In this document: in pieces, positions 45,932 to 55,507 of the stretch
Position numbering within the stretch: the stretch's first letter is position 1
How the letters are laid out: each line of letters starts with the position of its first letter
From: Cesiribacter sp. SM1
GTDB taxonomy: Bacteria; Bacteroidota; Bacteroidia; Cytophagales; Cyclobacteriaceae
DNA: 64,000 nucleotides
Assembly: GCF_020178975.1 (NCBI RefSeq)
Contig: NZ_JAHXBU010000043.1
Coordinates: 62,001 to 126,000, forward strand
Direction: 5' to 3'
Program-made: the position numbers and the translations under genes
The notes under the pieces: generated by a model
Database searches by the model: none
Told to the model about the DNA's origin: nothing
What the model saw: the letters and a program-made list of their open reading frames with translations, nothing else

Positions 45932-46941
45932 GATAGGGGTTTTGCAAATTTAACAATGATTCTGGTGCCTGCTCCGGCAGAGGTCTCCAGCTGTTTGCTG
46001 GCCTTTAGCTGTTTTGTCAGGCTGTTGATCAGCTGTATGCCCAGCGTTTTACCTGCATCAAATACCTCTGGCCCGGCCATTCCTTTGCCGTCATCAGCAA
46101 TTGTAAGCTGGTAGCTGTTTTCCCCTGCAGGGCCAAAACTCAGGCTAATTGTACCCTTCTCCTGTTCTGTAAAGGCATGCAATACAGCATTAGATACCAG
46201 CTCATGTACCAGCAGGCCCAAAGGTACAAGGCTGTCTACCTTTAGCCAGCATTCTGCAGTATCTGTTTTCAAACTTATTTGCTGCCTGCCTTTAAAGGTG
46301 TGTATTACCGAATCGGCAAGTTTGATGAGGTACTCATTTGCTTTTACCTCCGAGAGCCTGGGAGAAAGGTACAGGCGCTCCTGCAGCAGGGCAAGCGTAA
46401 AAATTCTGCTCTTACTCTCCAGCAGCAGCTTTCTGAACTCAGGGTCCTCTACCCTGTTTAGTTGCAGCTTTAGCAGGCTGATGATGATGTTCAGGTTATT
46501 CTTTACCCGGTGGTACACTTCGTTCAGCAGTGCTTTTTTCTCTGCTTCTGCCGCAACCAGGGCAGTTTGCTGGCTTCGGGTGCTTTGCTGGCCCTGCACA
46601 AAACATAAGAGTACACTATTACCGGCCAGCATGGCTTCTGCCACTGTTACTTCCACTGCCTGTGCCTGCTGGCCTGGCAGGGCAAGTTTTGCCGCCACCT
46701 TTTGGCCCTCCTCCCCCTGTACAATATTCCAGGGCAAGCTGCCGGAAGCCGGGTACAGCCTGGCTGCTTCTGTATCAGCCTTCAGTTCCGGCAGGCCAAA
46801 GGCGTCAATAAAGGCAGGGTTTGCAGCCAGTATTAGCCCATCTGCTTTGTGCAGCAAAAGCACCGGGCTGGGCACCAGATTGTATAATGCTTTAAAATAC
46901 GCGCTGTCGGCAATTAGAATTACAGAACCGGCTACTGTCAT
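45928..46941 (-). CDS. PAS-HisKA_2 histidine kinase
   Basis: 337 residues, soluble. One PAS-like domain (~15-125, LVPSPVLLLHKADGLILAANP) precedes the HisKA_2 box LLNEVYHRVKNNLNIIISLL and an HATPase domain (LGLLVHELVSNAVLHAF, IADDGKGMAGPEVFDAG, LGIQLINSL). This is the same kinase subfamily as the 1281-residue protein at 40595. The gene is first in a two-gene unit with the receiver-kinase fusion (4-base overlap). The NarL-type regulator gene upstream, 84 bases away, is in the same direction. Confidence 0.92.
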   Translation of the reverse strand: MTVAGSVILIADSAYFKALYNLVPSPVLLLHKADGLILAANPAFIDAFGLPELKADTEAARLYPASGSLPWNIVQGEEGQKVAAKLALPGQQAQAVEVTVAEAMLAGNSVLLCFVQGQQSTRSQQTALVAAEAEKKALLNEVYHRVKNNLNIIISLLKLQLNRVEDPEFRKLLLESKSRIFTLALLQERLYLSPRLSEVKANEYLIKLADSVIHTFKGRQQISLKTDTAECWLKVDSLVPLGLLVHELVSNAVLHAFTEQEKGTISLSFGPAGENSYQLTIADDGKGMAGPEVFDAGKTLGIQLINSLTKQLKASKQLETSAGAGTRIIVKFAKPLS

Positions 46942-47025
46942 AAAAGGTAAAGCTAAACCTCAAAATTACTGATCTACAAACAGACCGGCAGAAACAAAAT
47001 GAATAAAATACGGTAAGTCAGCAGC

Positions 47026-47670
47026 TTATATGATTCTTTCCTTAGACTTGCTGATCATTTGTGCCACGTTCTTCACCTCCAGCTTTTTGAAGATATTACG
47101 GCGGTGGCTTTCTACCGTTTTTATGCTGACACTCAGCTTATCTGCAATCTGGCTGGTGGTATTGCCGGCAGCAATCAGTTTTACTATTTCAACCTCCCGC
47201 TCTGAGAGGCCGCCAAGCCTTGACCTGGCATCATCGGATGTGGGTGCAAGTAAACTGCTGCTGAGCACCTCGCTTACTTCTTTTGACAGATAACGCTGCC
47301 CTGCCAGTACCTGCTGTACAGCATCGAGCAGTTCATCTTCAGATGCATTTTTGGTTAGAAAACCACTTGCTCCTGCAGCAAAGAACCTCTTGATATAAGC
47401 ACTTTCCTTCTGCATGGTAAGGGCTATTACCTTAATCCAGGGATAGCAGTTCCGGATTTGATCCGTGGCTTCAATACCATTCATTACCGGCATATCCAGG
47501 TCCATGAGTACAATATCGGCACGGGTTTCCTGTAACACCTGCAGCACTTCAGCACCATTGGCAGCCTGGCCAACTACTTTGAAATCGTCACGCTCTGCCA
47601 ACAGTAACTCCCATGCTTTTCGCACCATTCTGTGATCATCGGCTACTACTATTCTAACTTCTTTTCTCAT
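47026..47670 (-). CDS. NarL/FixJ-family response regulator
   Basis: 214 residues. A receiver domain (RIVVADDHRMVRKAWELLL, IVLMDLDMPVMNGIEA with the phospho-acceptor, FLTKNASEDELLDAV) and a C-terminal LuxR-type helix-turn-helix (LSEREVEIVKLIAAGNTTSQ, IADKLSVSIKTVESHRRNIFKKL). It is a DNA-binding regulator. Together with the two-gene kinase unit downstream it forms a three-gene signalling cluster. TACCTTCA with a TTG 21 bases before it may be its promoter. Confidence 0.94.
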   Translation of the reverse strand: MRKEVRIVVADDHRMVRKAWELLLAERDDFKVVGQAANGAEVLQVLQETRADIVLMDLDMPVMNGIEATDQIRNCYPWIKVIALTMQKESAYIKRFFAAGASGFLTKNASEDELLDAVQQVLAGQRYLSKEVSEVLSSSLLAPTSDDARSRLGGLSEREVEIVKLIAAGNTTSQIADKLSVSIKTVESHRRNIFKKLEVKNVAQMISKSKERII

Positions 47671-48063
47671 GATGCAAGACTGAAAATTCTACGATGTGAA
47701 GGTAGTTTTTTGTTTAAGGACTTACCAAGTAAAGTAGAGGACTACCTTACACAAAACCTTCAAGTGTTACTTTAAGCCCTACTTAAGGGATTCAAGGTTT
47801 CACCATATAACACGTATTGTTAACCCTCCTGAAAAACAGCTCTCTTACATATCGGGAGTATAAATTATGTGTAATGGTATAGAGTGTTAAAGCAGGGCAT
47901 GCCTGTTCCGGGCTACTGCTCCGCTGCTGTTCTCCTTTTCCACAGCGCATCCAAAGCAGGAGCATATTCTTGAGCAACCTCTGTTATAAGCACTGGAGGC
48001 GGAAACTTACTGACTTTTAAGCCGGTTGTTCATGAGTTATAGATTATGTAATTTTGCAGGCAG
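47671..48063. other. Divergent intergenic region, NarL regulator / mtaB
   Basis: 393 bases with no credible gene. The left end holds a possible promoter for the regulator (TTG, 21 bases, TACCTTCA on the minus strand). The right end holds the mtaB promoter described separately. Short reading frames in between look like chance. Confidence 0.5.
48026..48056 (+). promoter_or_regulatory. Promoter of mtaB, very close to the start codon
   Basis: TTG (48026-48028), 20 bases, TAATTTTG (48049-48056): a full match to the Bacteroidota -33/-7 layout. The -7 box ends only 7 bases before the ATG at 48064, so transcription would begin at or next to the start codon, giving a nearly leaderless mRNA. Confidence 0.75.
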
Positions 48064-49395
48064 ATGAAAAAGGTAGCCTTTTATACACTGGGATGTAAAC
48101 TAAACTTTTCCGAGACCTCTACTATAGGCCGGCAGTTTGAGGAGCGTGGTTTTCAAAAAGTAGATTTTTCGGATCAGCCCGACATTTTCATCATCAACAC
48201 CTGCTCGGTTACCGACAATGCGGATAAAAAGTGCCGTAAAATTGTTCGGGAGGCGCAAAGCATTAACCCCAATGGCTACATTGCTATTATTGGCTGCTAT
48301 GCGCAGTTAAAGCCGCAGGAAATTGCCGATATACCCGGCGTTGATGCCGTACTGGGCGCTGCAGAAAAGTTTCAGCTGCTGGATCTGCTGGGTACTTTCA
48401 GGAAAACACCACAGGAGGTTTCACAACCAGCTAAAGTACTGGCCAGTGAAATTACCGAGGCTACTGCTTTTAATAACGCCTACTCCTACGGCGACCGCAC
48501 CCGCACTTTCCTGAAGGTGCAGGATGGCTGTAACTACAACTGTTCTTTTTGCACCATACCCCTGGCCCGTGGCAAAAGCCGCTCCGACAGTATTGCTAAT
48601 ATCATAGCCTCTGCCCGCGAAATTGCCGCTACTGATATAAAAGAAGTAGTGATTACCGGGGTAAACATAGGTGATTTTGGCATACAGGAAGGCCGCCGCC
48701 AGGAACGTTTTATTGACCTGGTACAGGCACTGGATGAGGTAGAGGGCATTGAACGCTTCCGTATTTCTTCCATTGAACCTAACCTGCTCAGCAACGATGT
48801 AATAGCATTTGTTGCCCAGTCGAAACGTTTTGTACCACACTTTCACATACCGCTGCAATCGGGCAGCAATGAAATACTGAAGGGAATGTACCGCCGTTAC
48901 CAGCGTGAACTGTATGCCGAAAGGGTTGCCAGCATTAAATCGCTGATGCCCCACTGCTGTATTGGAGTGGATGTTATCGTTGGTTTTCCCGGCGAGACAG
49001 AAGAGCATTTCCTGGAGACCTACAAATTCCTGAACGAACTGCCGGTAAGCTACCTGCATGTGTTTACCTACTCTGAAAGAGCAAATACGCCTGCAGCTGA
49101 ACTGGCCAACAGTGTGCCCATGAAGGAACGCAACCGCCGCAGCCGCATGCTGCGCAGCCTAAGCGAGAAGAAAAAGCGATTCTTCTATGAAGAAAACCTG
49201 GGCCGTGAGGCAACGGTGCTTTTTGAAGATGATGTGGAAGAAGGCATGATGCATGGCTTTACCGAAAACTATGTGCGCGTTACAGCCAAGTATGATCCCA
49301 TGCTCATTAACGAGCTAAAAACTGTACAGCTCACGGCCCTTAACAGCAAGGGTTTGATGGAGGTTGCAGAAACCACCGAGTTTATAACCCACTGA
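48064..49395 (+). CDS. mtaB: tRNA N6-threonylcarbamoyladenosine methylthiotransferase MtaB
   Basis: 443 residues. Radical-SAM methylthiotransferase that converts t6A37 to ms2t6A37 in tRNA. The N-terminal UPF0004 domain has TLGCKLNFSETS, NTCSVTDNADKKC and IIGCYAQL, giving three cluster cysteines. The radical-SAM domain has QDGCNYNCSFCTIPLARG (CxxxCxxC). HIPLQSGSNEILKGMYRRY and VDVIVGFPGETEEHF follow, then a C-terminal TRAM-like domain from about residue 375. A terminator follows and separates it from the convergent gene. Confidence 0.96.
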   Translation: MKKVAFYTLGCKLNFSETSTIGRQFEERGFQKVDFSDQPDIFIINTCSVTDNADKKCRKIVREAQSINPNGYIAIIGCYAQLKPQEIADIPGVDAVLGAAEKFQLLDLLGTFRKTPQEVSQPAKVLASEITEATAFNNAYSYGDRTRTFLKVQDGCNYNCSFCTIPLARGKSRSDSIANIIASAREIAATDIKEVVITGVNIGDFGIQEGRRQERFIDLVQALDEVEGIERFRISSIEPNLLSNDVIAFVAQSKRFVPHFHIPLQSGSNEILKGMYRRYQRELYAERVASIKSLMPHCCIGVDVIVGFPGETEEHFLETYKFLNELPVSYLHVFTYSERANTPAAELANSVPMKERNRRSRMLRSLSEKKKRFFYEENLGREATVLFEDDVEEGMMHGFTENYVRVTAKYDPMLINELKTVQLTALNSKGLMEVAETTEFITH

Positions 49396-49412
49396 TAAGA
49401 TTTTCAGCTACA

Positions 49413-49456
49413 AGAAAGGCAGGGACGGCGTTTGCTGCCCCTGCCTTTCTTTTTTT
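49413..49456. terminator. Terminator between mtaB and the convergent phosphoesterase gene
   Basis: A 12-base-pair stem (arm AGAAAGGCAGGG with CCCTGCCTTTCT) around a 14-base loop, followed by a run of T on the plus strand. On the minus strand it follows the phosphoesterase stop directly, so it may work both ways. Confidence 0.85.
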
Positions 49457-52400
49457 AGAAAAAGAAGCCGGCATTAAGCAGGTAGTAGGGCCCTTCTTCA
49501 GAAAAAGCCACATTACCACTTAGCACAAAGAATTGATAGAAGTTCAGAAATAGCCCGGGACCATAGCCACGGTGCCATTTATCTGAGTCCTCGCCTTCTG
49601 CCCATACCCTGCCATGATCTATAAAACCATAGAGCCCCCAGCTGCCCGTCAGGGCATAACTTCTGATATCTGATATAGGCACCCTGATTTCCGTATTCTG
49701 GTACAGCGATGATCTGCCTGCAAAACGGTTATTCCTAAAACCCCTTAGGTTAGTGCGGTTTCCGATGGTGGCAGACTGGAAGAAAAGAAAATCGCCCCAG
49801 TTACGCTGCCCGCCAAAGCGGAGCGCAATGGTAGGCTTAAAGAGCCCCCTGGCATTAGGCGTTATGTATAGGGAGAAATCAGACTGCAGCCTGAGCAGGC
49901 TTACATGGTCTTCCTGCAGGCTGCTGGTATAATCGAGGCTGTTAAAGAACCTGAAGCCGCGTGTAGGTATCCTGGCATTGTCTGCAGCATCTACGTTCAG
50001 GAATGCCCTGCCTCCCAGCAGTTGCACTTCTGTATCGAACAAATCACTGTTTCGGAAAAACAGCGAGTCAGCAACTGTATTAGGGTTCTCCTCCAGCCTA
50101 AGCCAGCGGTAGCGTGAACCAACCCCCAGGCGTACATGCTTGCCCCACCGCCTGTTATACAAAGCTTCTGCATTAAAGCTATTGAAACGCAGGCGGTAAT
50201 AGTCGATGTGGTACTGGTAGGGGGTTTCGTTGCCCTGCCCGAAGTAGTTCATTACATACTGCGGCCCCTGGTAATCGAGGTTGAGCAACAGATCATTAAA
50301 GCGGCCAAACAAGTCGTAAAAAGCTCCTTTGTACCTGAAGTTGTAGGCTCCTGTAGCAAAAGCATAATTGACCAGAAGCGTCTGGTCAGAGGCAGCAGGC
50401 GACTTTCTAAAACCGTAGGTACGCAGATTTACACCTCCGCCCACGAACAGTCCATCATCGGGATTATAGGCCAGCGAAACCCGGGGCCCCAGGTAAGGGT
50501 AGAAAAATTCGTTCTGGTTCCATTCATTAACATACTCCTTTTCGGAGAGGTGCAGGTTGGTTTCGTTGCTGCTTTCTATCTTGTTCTCCTCCGCTGCGTT
50601 GTCGTAGTAAATAATAGTATTACCGCCTTCTACCGCTGATTCATCTCTGTATTCATCATCCTCCTCTCCACCAATAACCCTAAGCTTAATGGCGCTCTCT
50701 GCCCTACCGCTGATCCTGAACTTGTCTATCCCATCGAAACCCCACAGGCGGATTTCCCTGGTTTCAGAAGGCAGGAACGTACGATCGTAAATGCGCTGGT
50801 TTACTTCTCCATCCTTCTGCATTTTATAGACCTGAACACGGGTATTGCCATTGGCCAAACGCTCCACAAGAAACAACTCATGTTTATCGGAGCCATATAC
50901 ATCTACATAAGTGGCCAGGGCTTCGTAGTACTCTTCTGCTGCAGCTGGCAGCTGGTCTCTTCTGCTCTTTAGCTTCCCTATAATTTCCGGTCCGCTAATT
51001 TCAAAGATCTTCGGAGGCAGCCTGCGGATGGCTTTTTCTATTATTTCATCTGTAAGGCTGGTTTTAATGTGCTGCGCCTGCTCTACCCACTGCTCCCGGC
51101 TAAGCCCGGTAAGCAAGCGCCTGTCGAGCGAAAGCGCGTTTAAATTCAGGCCCCTCACATCATCGAACTCATAATCGAAATGGCTGAATTTGCGCAAACC
51201 CCATTTTCTGGAGGCCAGCCAGGGCAGCAGCCCATCGAACTTTACAAACACCTGGTCTCTGTCGCGCGGAATGGGCACGTAGCGCTTTCCTTTGTCTTCT
51301 TTTTCATACTCTGCCCAGCGCCACTGGTCCTGGTGACGGTCCCAGTCACCTATGAGCATATCGAATAAGCGGGCCATGGCAAAAGCTTCGGAGTCTACTT
51401 CGTCATCATTATCATCCAGAAGATCGCCTAGTACATTTCGGGTGCTCACTGCATCTTCTGTATAGCCAAAATCCTTAAATGCAGAAAGGTCTTCATCGGC
51501 CCGTATTTCCAGCATTCCCAGCATACCGCCAAAGTCGCTAATGTACTGCCCCAGCAGCGGTGTGGCGGGAACATAGTAGACCTCGGGGTTTGTATGCAGT
51601 AATCCAATAGCATCTGCCATGGGCGGAATGGTAAGAAAACCGTAGGGGTGGGCCGAAGAGATCTGGTCCTGCACCACATCTGCAGCAAAGGTAGTGCGGA
51701 GGCCTTCGGGCAATACTGCTGCGGGCATTTTATCGATGGAACGCAGCTGGTACTGTAGGCTGTCGGGATTGATCATCCTGAGGCTAAGGGTTTGTTTGCC
51801 CCCTCCTTTTTTAACAGGTGTAAGCCCTCCCTTGGCTGTTTTCATATCCAGGTAAGGCACCTGTATGGGCGTAGTCCACTCCTGCCGGTAGTGGTCTCCC
51901 CACAGAAAGCGGCCCAGTTTACCTACCTGGGCATATTCGGGGTTGGCGGCTAGTACTTTTGTACTATCTGTATAATCCACAGTTTCGGCCCTTTGCATCT
52001 CCTTATTGTTCATTGGCTTCAGGGCATACAGGGGCATCCGGAAAGTCATGCGCCCGCTGGCGCCCTCTTCTTCCGGCACCCAGAATTCTGCCCAAACCTC
52101 TCCGTTTTTGTAATAATTGAGCCGGGCAAAGCCCTCATGCTTGTGCACGAACAAGGCATCACGGCCTCCTACAGCAAAAGTCTCTTTGCAGCCTGCACCA
52201 CTAATGATGTGCATTACATCATTAATGTTCTGCAGCTGCAGGTTATGGTCGTGGCCGGCAGCAATTACCACATTGCTTCTTCCGCTGGTAATACTGGCAA
52301 GGGCATTTCGCAGCTGCTGGTATTTAGGGTTGGCAATATCCTGCCGGGAAGCACCATACATACGTACAAGCGGGTATATCGAACCAATGAGCGGCAAAGG

Positions 52401-53243
52401 GATGTAGAGGTTGGGGTATTTTAGCCTGAGCGGGAATATATGGTCGCCAAGAGAGTAATGGCCGCCATGGTTTCCGTTGCTTTGCAGTGGGTGGTGTAAT
52501 GCCAGCACCACATGTTTATCGTTGTAGCGGTTCAGCATATCATCGAGCTGCACGATAAAATCCAGCTCCGACTCTACATAACAGGCACCTTCCGGCCCCT
52601 GCGGACGCCGATGTTGTGTAAGCCACCACTCTGAGTCTATCAGTATCAGCACCACTTTATCGCCAATGGGCAGGGCCACCGGTCCGGGACAGCCGTTATA
52701 AGGCAAAAAGGCCCGGGGGTTTTGCAGCTGTTCCCGCACATACTCTCCCTGCCGGATCACGGCTGCCAGTCCTCCTTCAGAACTGAAATTCCAGTCGTGG
52801 TTGCCGGGAATAAAAACAGGAGTTCCTTTCCAGTCCCTGATGATCCTCATCTGCTCCTGGAGAATCTTTTCCTCCTCCTCCCGTTCCGGATCACCCAGGG
52901 GAGACAGGCCATCGAGGTAAATATTATCACCCAGGAACAGGAGTGCCTTCAGGGAATCGGGCAGCTGGGAAATGCCGCCATCCTGCTCCGAATAGAACTT
53001 GCCACGCAACTGCTGCTCCAGCAGGCGTAAGCTTGGTTCCTGGCTGCCATCGGTGCTGGGATCGCCCACATCACCAATCAAGTAAACAGAATGCATTAAC
53101 TCACTGGCAGACGGAGCGGCTATATCGCGCCAGTTCTTCTGCTCTTTGGCAACATAGGGTTTAACGGCGCCACATGCTGCTACTCCTGCTGCCAGAAGCA
53201 GTGCTGCAGAGAAGTGTAGCAGGCTACCTGATCTTATTATCAT
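49455..53243 (-). CDS. Large lipoprotein: metallophosphoesterase fused to an outer-membrane beta-barrel
   Basis: About 1262 residues from the ATG at 53243, which begins a lipoprotein signal peptide (SALLLAAGVAAC in register with MIIRSGSLL); the frame extends 21 codons further without a signal. The calcineurin-like phosphoesterase domain (~50-400) shows YLIGDVGDPS, LFLGDNIYLDG, IPGNHDWNF, ALHHPLQSNG and AAGHDHNL. A long middle region (~480-880) follows, and then a BamA/ShlB-like barrel ending YLLNAGFFF. Such fusions occur in Bacteroidota; substrate unknown. It overlaps the stop of the upstream lipoprotein gene by 20 bases, which suggests coupled translation. Confidence 0.85.
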   Translation of the reverse strand: MIIRSGSLLHFSAALLLAAGVAACGAVKPYVAKEQKNWRDIAAPSASELMHSVYLIGDVGDPSTDGSQEPSLRLLEQQLRGKFYSEQDGGISQLPDSLKALLFLGDNIYLDGLSPLGDPEREEEEKILQEQMRIIRDWKGTPVFIPGNHDWNFSSEGGLAAVIRQGEYVREQLQNPRAFLPYNGCPGPVALPIGDKVVLILIDSEWWLTQHRRPQGPEGACYVESELDFIVQLDDMLNRYNDKHVVLALHHPLQSNGNHGGHYSLGDHIFPLRLKYPNLYIPLPLIGSIYPLVRMYGASRQDIANPKYQQLRNALASITSGRSNVVIAAGHDHNLQLQNINDVMHIISGAGCKETFAVGGRDALFVHKHEGFARLNYYKNGEVWAEFWVPEEEGASGRMTFRMPLYALKPMNNKEMQRAETVDYTDSTKVLAANPEYAQVGKLGRFLWGDHYRQEWTTPIQVPYLDMKTAKGGLTPVKKGGGKQTLSLRMINPDSLQYQLRSIDKMPAAVLPEGLRTTFAADVVQDQISSAHPYGFLTIPPMADAIGLLHTNPEVYYVPATPLLGQYISDFGGMLGMLEIRADEDLSAFKDFGYTEDAVSTRNVLGDLLDDNDDEVDSEAFAMARLFDMLIGDWDRHQDQWRWAEYEKEDKGKRYVPIPRDRDQVFVKFDGLLPWLASRKWGLRKFSHFDYEFDDVRGLNLNALSLDRRLLTGLSREQWVEQAQHIKTSLTDEIIEKAIRRLPPKIFEISGPEIIGKLKSRRDQLPAAAEEYYEALATYVDVYGSDKHELFLVERLANGNTRVQVYKMQKDGEVNQRIYDRTFLPSETREIRLWGFDGIDKFRISGRAESAIKLRVIGGEEDDEYRDESAVEGGNTIIYYDNAAEENKIESSNETNLHLSEKEYVNEWNQNEFFYPYLGPRVSLAYNPDDGLFVGGGVNLRTYGFRKSPAASDQTLLVNYAFATGAYNFRYKGAFYDLFGRFNDLLLNLDYQGPQYVMNYFGQGNETPYQYHIDYYRLRFNSFNAEALYNRRWGKHVRLGVGSRYRWLRLEENPNTVADSLFFRNSDLFDTEVQLLGGRAFLNVDAADNARIPTRGFRFFNSLDYTSSLQEDHVSLLRLQSDFSLYITPNARGLFKPTIALRFGGQRNWGDFLFFQSATIGNRTNLRGFRNNRFAGRSSLYQNTEIRVPISDIRSYALTGSWGLYGFIDHGRVWAEGEDSDKWHRGYGPGLFLNFYQFFVLSGNVAFSEEGPYYLLNAGFFF

Positions 53244-54162
53244 ACTTGAATAACATAATGGTTGGATCGCCCCCCTGCCCTTCGTTTCCGATAAGCATAT
53301 CGCCATTAGGCAAAAAAGTGATCGATTCCGGCTGTAAGAACAGACTTACGGGCAGCTCCTGAATATGTTTCACCACGCCGTTGCTGCCAATTACAGCCAT
53401 TAGCTTACTGGCCGAAGACAGGATGTACAGGTCACGGGTATCGGGATGTACGGCAATACCGGAAGGAGCCAGTATGCCAGACTCACCCTGGGCATCCAGC
53501 AGCTTTCTCACCCCCAGTGAAATCTTGTCCAGGCCACTGTCGGTCAGCTTATCCTCCAGTGCCTTTTGATGAATCTGCAGGTAGGGTTCTGCTGCCAGCG
53601 CCTGTGTATTAAGGTTGAAAGACCATATGTTGCGCACACCATAGGAACCCTGCTTACAGGCAATAAGTAAGCCGCTCATATCAGGCAACAAGGCCAGTCC
53701 TTCAGCATCGCAGTCATCAAGGCTGCTTTCCAGGCTTTGTACTTGCGGTTTTTCATCGGTATTGAAATTGGTAAGTTTGTACAGCCCGCCCCCACTCTCC
53801 AGTATGTAGAGAACAGCGTCGGTACCGGCAACACCCTCATAATCTCCGTCTTCACCCCAGTGTATTTCCTTCACCAGCCTGCCCTGCGATACATCAAACA
53901 TAAAAACAATACCATTTTCGTCTTGTATGCAGGCAACCATTGAATTACTTATGTATTCCATGCCAGACAGCTCCTTCAGTTTATCGGGCAGGATGAACGT
54001 AGTGTCTGCTTTCGATAAAGTGTAGGGAAATTCAAGCTCAAGCGTATCGGGATTAACCGTTGTTATAGTCTGACCGTTGTCTGTGGGCGCATCATCAGCT
54101 GCCGGTTTTTCATTGCAACCTAAACAGAGGAGAACAGGTAAAAGAAGGAATATGATTTTCAT
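53224..54162 (-). CDS. SdiA-regulated-type beta-propeller lipoprotein
   Basis: 312 residues with a lipoprotein signal peptide (IIFLLLPVLLCLGCNE). The mature part looks like a beta-propeller: ELSGMEYISNSMVACIQDE, GDYEGVAGTDAVLYILESG, DCDAEGLALLPDMSGLLIACK, SGIAVHPDTRDLYILSS and PESITFLPNGDMLIGNEG. This matches the SdiA-regulated/phytase-like esterase propeller family, whose enzymatic activity is uncertain. The next gene, the phosphoesterase-barrel fusion, starts inside its last codons, so the two probably act together at the cell envelope, perhaps on a phosphorylated substrate. Confidence 0.83.
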   Translation of the reverse strand: MKIIFLLLPVLLCLGCNEKPAADDAPTDNGQTITTVNPDTLELEFPYTLSKADTTFILPDKLKELSGMEYISNSMVACIQDENGIVFMFDVSQGRLVKEIHWGEDGDYEGVAGTDAVLYILESGGGLYKLTNFNTDEKPQVQSLESSLDDCDAEGLALLPDMSGLLIACKQGSYGVRNIWSFNLNTQALAAEPYLQIHQKALEDKLTDSGLDKISLGVRKLLDAQGESGILAPSGIAVHPDTRDLYILSSASKLMAVIGSNGVVKHIQELPVSLFLQPESITFLPNGDMLIGNEGQGGDPTIMLFKYDNKIR

Positions 54163-54296
54163 TATTCAGAAACATTTATGGCAGATAATCTGGAAGGATA
54201 AATTGTTCCGGCCATAAAACGGACCATCTATAAAACATAGGGCCCAAGCAGATTGTTTGTATAAAATACCAATGATAAACCTCTTTGCACGTTCAT

Positions 54297-55499
54297 ATGA
54301 TGGATCAACAGACGGAGCATCAGACCAGCAAAATAGTTGATAAAGTCAGATCATATATTGCTGATTTGTTTACCTCAGAGCTCTCTAACAAACATGTATA
54401 CCATAATTTAAATCATACACGCCAAACGGCAGAGGCCTGTGCCGAAGCTGCAGAGGCTTATAGCCTTGAGCCTGCGCAAAGAGAGCTGCTTCAGCTGGCT
54501 GCCTGGTTTCATGATGCGGGTTACATACGCACCTACGAAGGCCATGAAGACTACAGCATAAAGTATGCGCAGGAGTACTTGCGCAAAGAAGGATATCCTG
54601 ACAGTAAAATAGCGGAAGTGGTGAGGCTCATTGATTCCACCAGGGCAGGTCATGAGCCTAAAGACCTGCTGGAAGAAATTATTCACGATGCCGACCGTAT
54701 CAGCATTGGTAAAAAGAGCTTTTTCAGAAAGGCAGAGCTGCTTAGGATAGAGTGGGAGGTATTTCTGGAAAAGCATTATAAAAAGGAGGAGTGGCATAAA
54801 CTGCAGCAGCAGTACATTTTGTCTACAAACTTCTACACTGATTACTTCCGCAGGGAGTATGGCGAGCGCAGGGAGAAGAACATCAACAAGCAGCGCGGAG
54901 AGGTAAAAAAGGTTAAGAAGAAAAAAGCAAAGGATGATGACCCAAAGCGTGGTATAGAAACCATGTACCGTGCTACCTACCGTACACACATAGAATTAAG
55001 TGCCATTGCAGACAGCAAGGCCAATATGATGATCAGCATCAACACCATCATCATGTCTGTTATCATAACAGTTGTAGGTGGTGGTTTTACACTGACAGAA
55101 AATGCATTTATTGAAAACCTGCGGTATACGGTGCCTATCTGTATTCTGCTGCTGGGTTCGCTGGCCTCTGTGATCTATGCTGTAATTTCTGCCAGGCCAA
55201 ATATCACCGAGAAAAAGGTGGATATGGAGAAAATCAAAAACAAGCAGAGCAGCTCCCTTTTCTTTGGCAACTTTACCCAAATGAAGCTTAAGGAGTTTAT
55301 TGAAAACATGCAGGTACTGGGTAGTTCCAAATCGCTGCTGTACGACAGCATGAGCATCGATATATATTACCTGGGCCTGGTGCTCACCCAAAAATACAGG
55401 CTGCTTCGCATCTCCTACAATATCTTTATGGCATCACTGGTTTTATCGGTAGTTGCCTTTGTTGGCATATTCTTCTACACACAACTTAACATGAGGTAA
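54297..55499 (+). CDS. HD-domain phosphohydrolase fused to a Pycsar-effector-like (PycTM/DUF5706) membrane module
   Basis: 400 residues from the ATG at 54297 (an in-frame TTG at 54285 is rejected). The N-terminal HD domain (~30-145) keeps a full metal set: YHNLNHT, AAWFHDAGY (HD), GHEDYS and IIHDADRISIG. A lysine-rich linker (~195-218) leads to a membrane module that starts ADSKANMMISINTII, the hallmark of the PycTM/DUF5706 effector, with hydrophobic segments at about 243-264, 278-299 and 377-395. The conserved FFGNF and YDSMSIDIYYLG follow the second. PycTM effectors disrupt membranes when pyrimidine cyclic nucleotides bind. The HD part could hydrolyse nucleotides. A cyclase-like gene is convergent 37 bases away. 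Confidence 0.85.
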   Translation: MMDQQTEHQTSKIVDKVRSYIADLFTSELSNKHVYHNLNHTRQTAEACAEAAEAYSLEPAQRELLQLAAWFHDAGYIRTYEGHEDYSIKYAQEYLRKEGYPDSKIAEVVRLIDSTRAGHEPKDLLEEIIHDADRISIGKKSFFRKAELLRIEWEVFLEKHYKKEEWHKLQQQYILSTNFYTDYFRREYGERREKNINKQRGEVKKVKKKKAKDDDPKRGIETMYRATYRTHIELSAIADSKANMMISINTIIMSVIITVVGGGFTLTENAFIENLRYTVPICILLLGSLASVIYAVISARPNITEKKVDMEKIKNKQSSSLFFGNFTQMKLKEFIENMQVLGSSKSLLYDSMSIDIYYLGLVLTQKYRLLRISYNIFMASLVLSVVAFVGIFFYTQLNMR

Positions 55500-55507
55500 T
55501 AAAGTGG

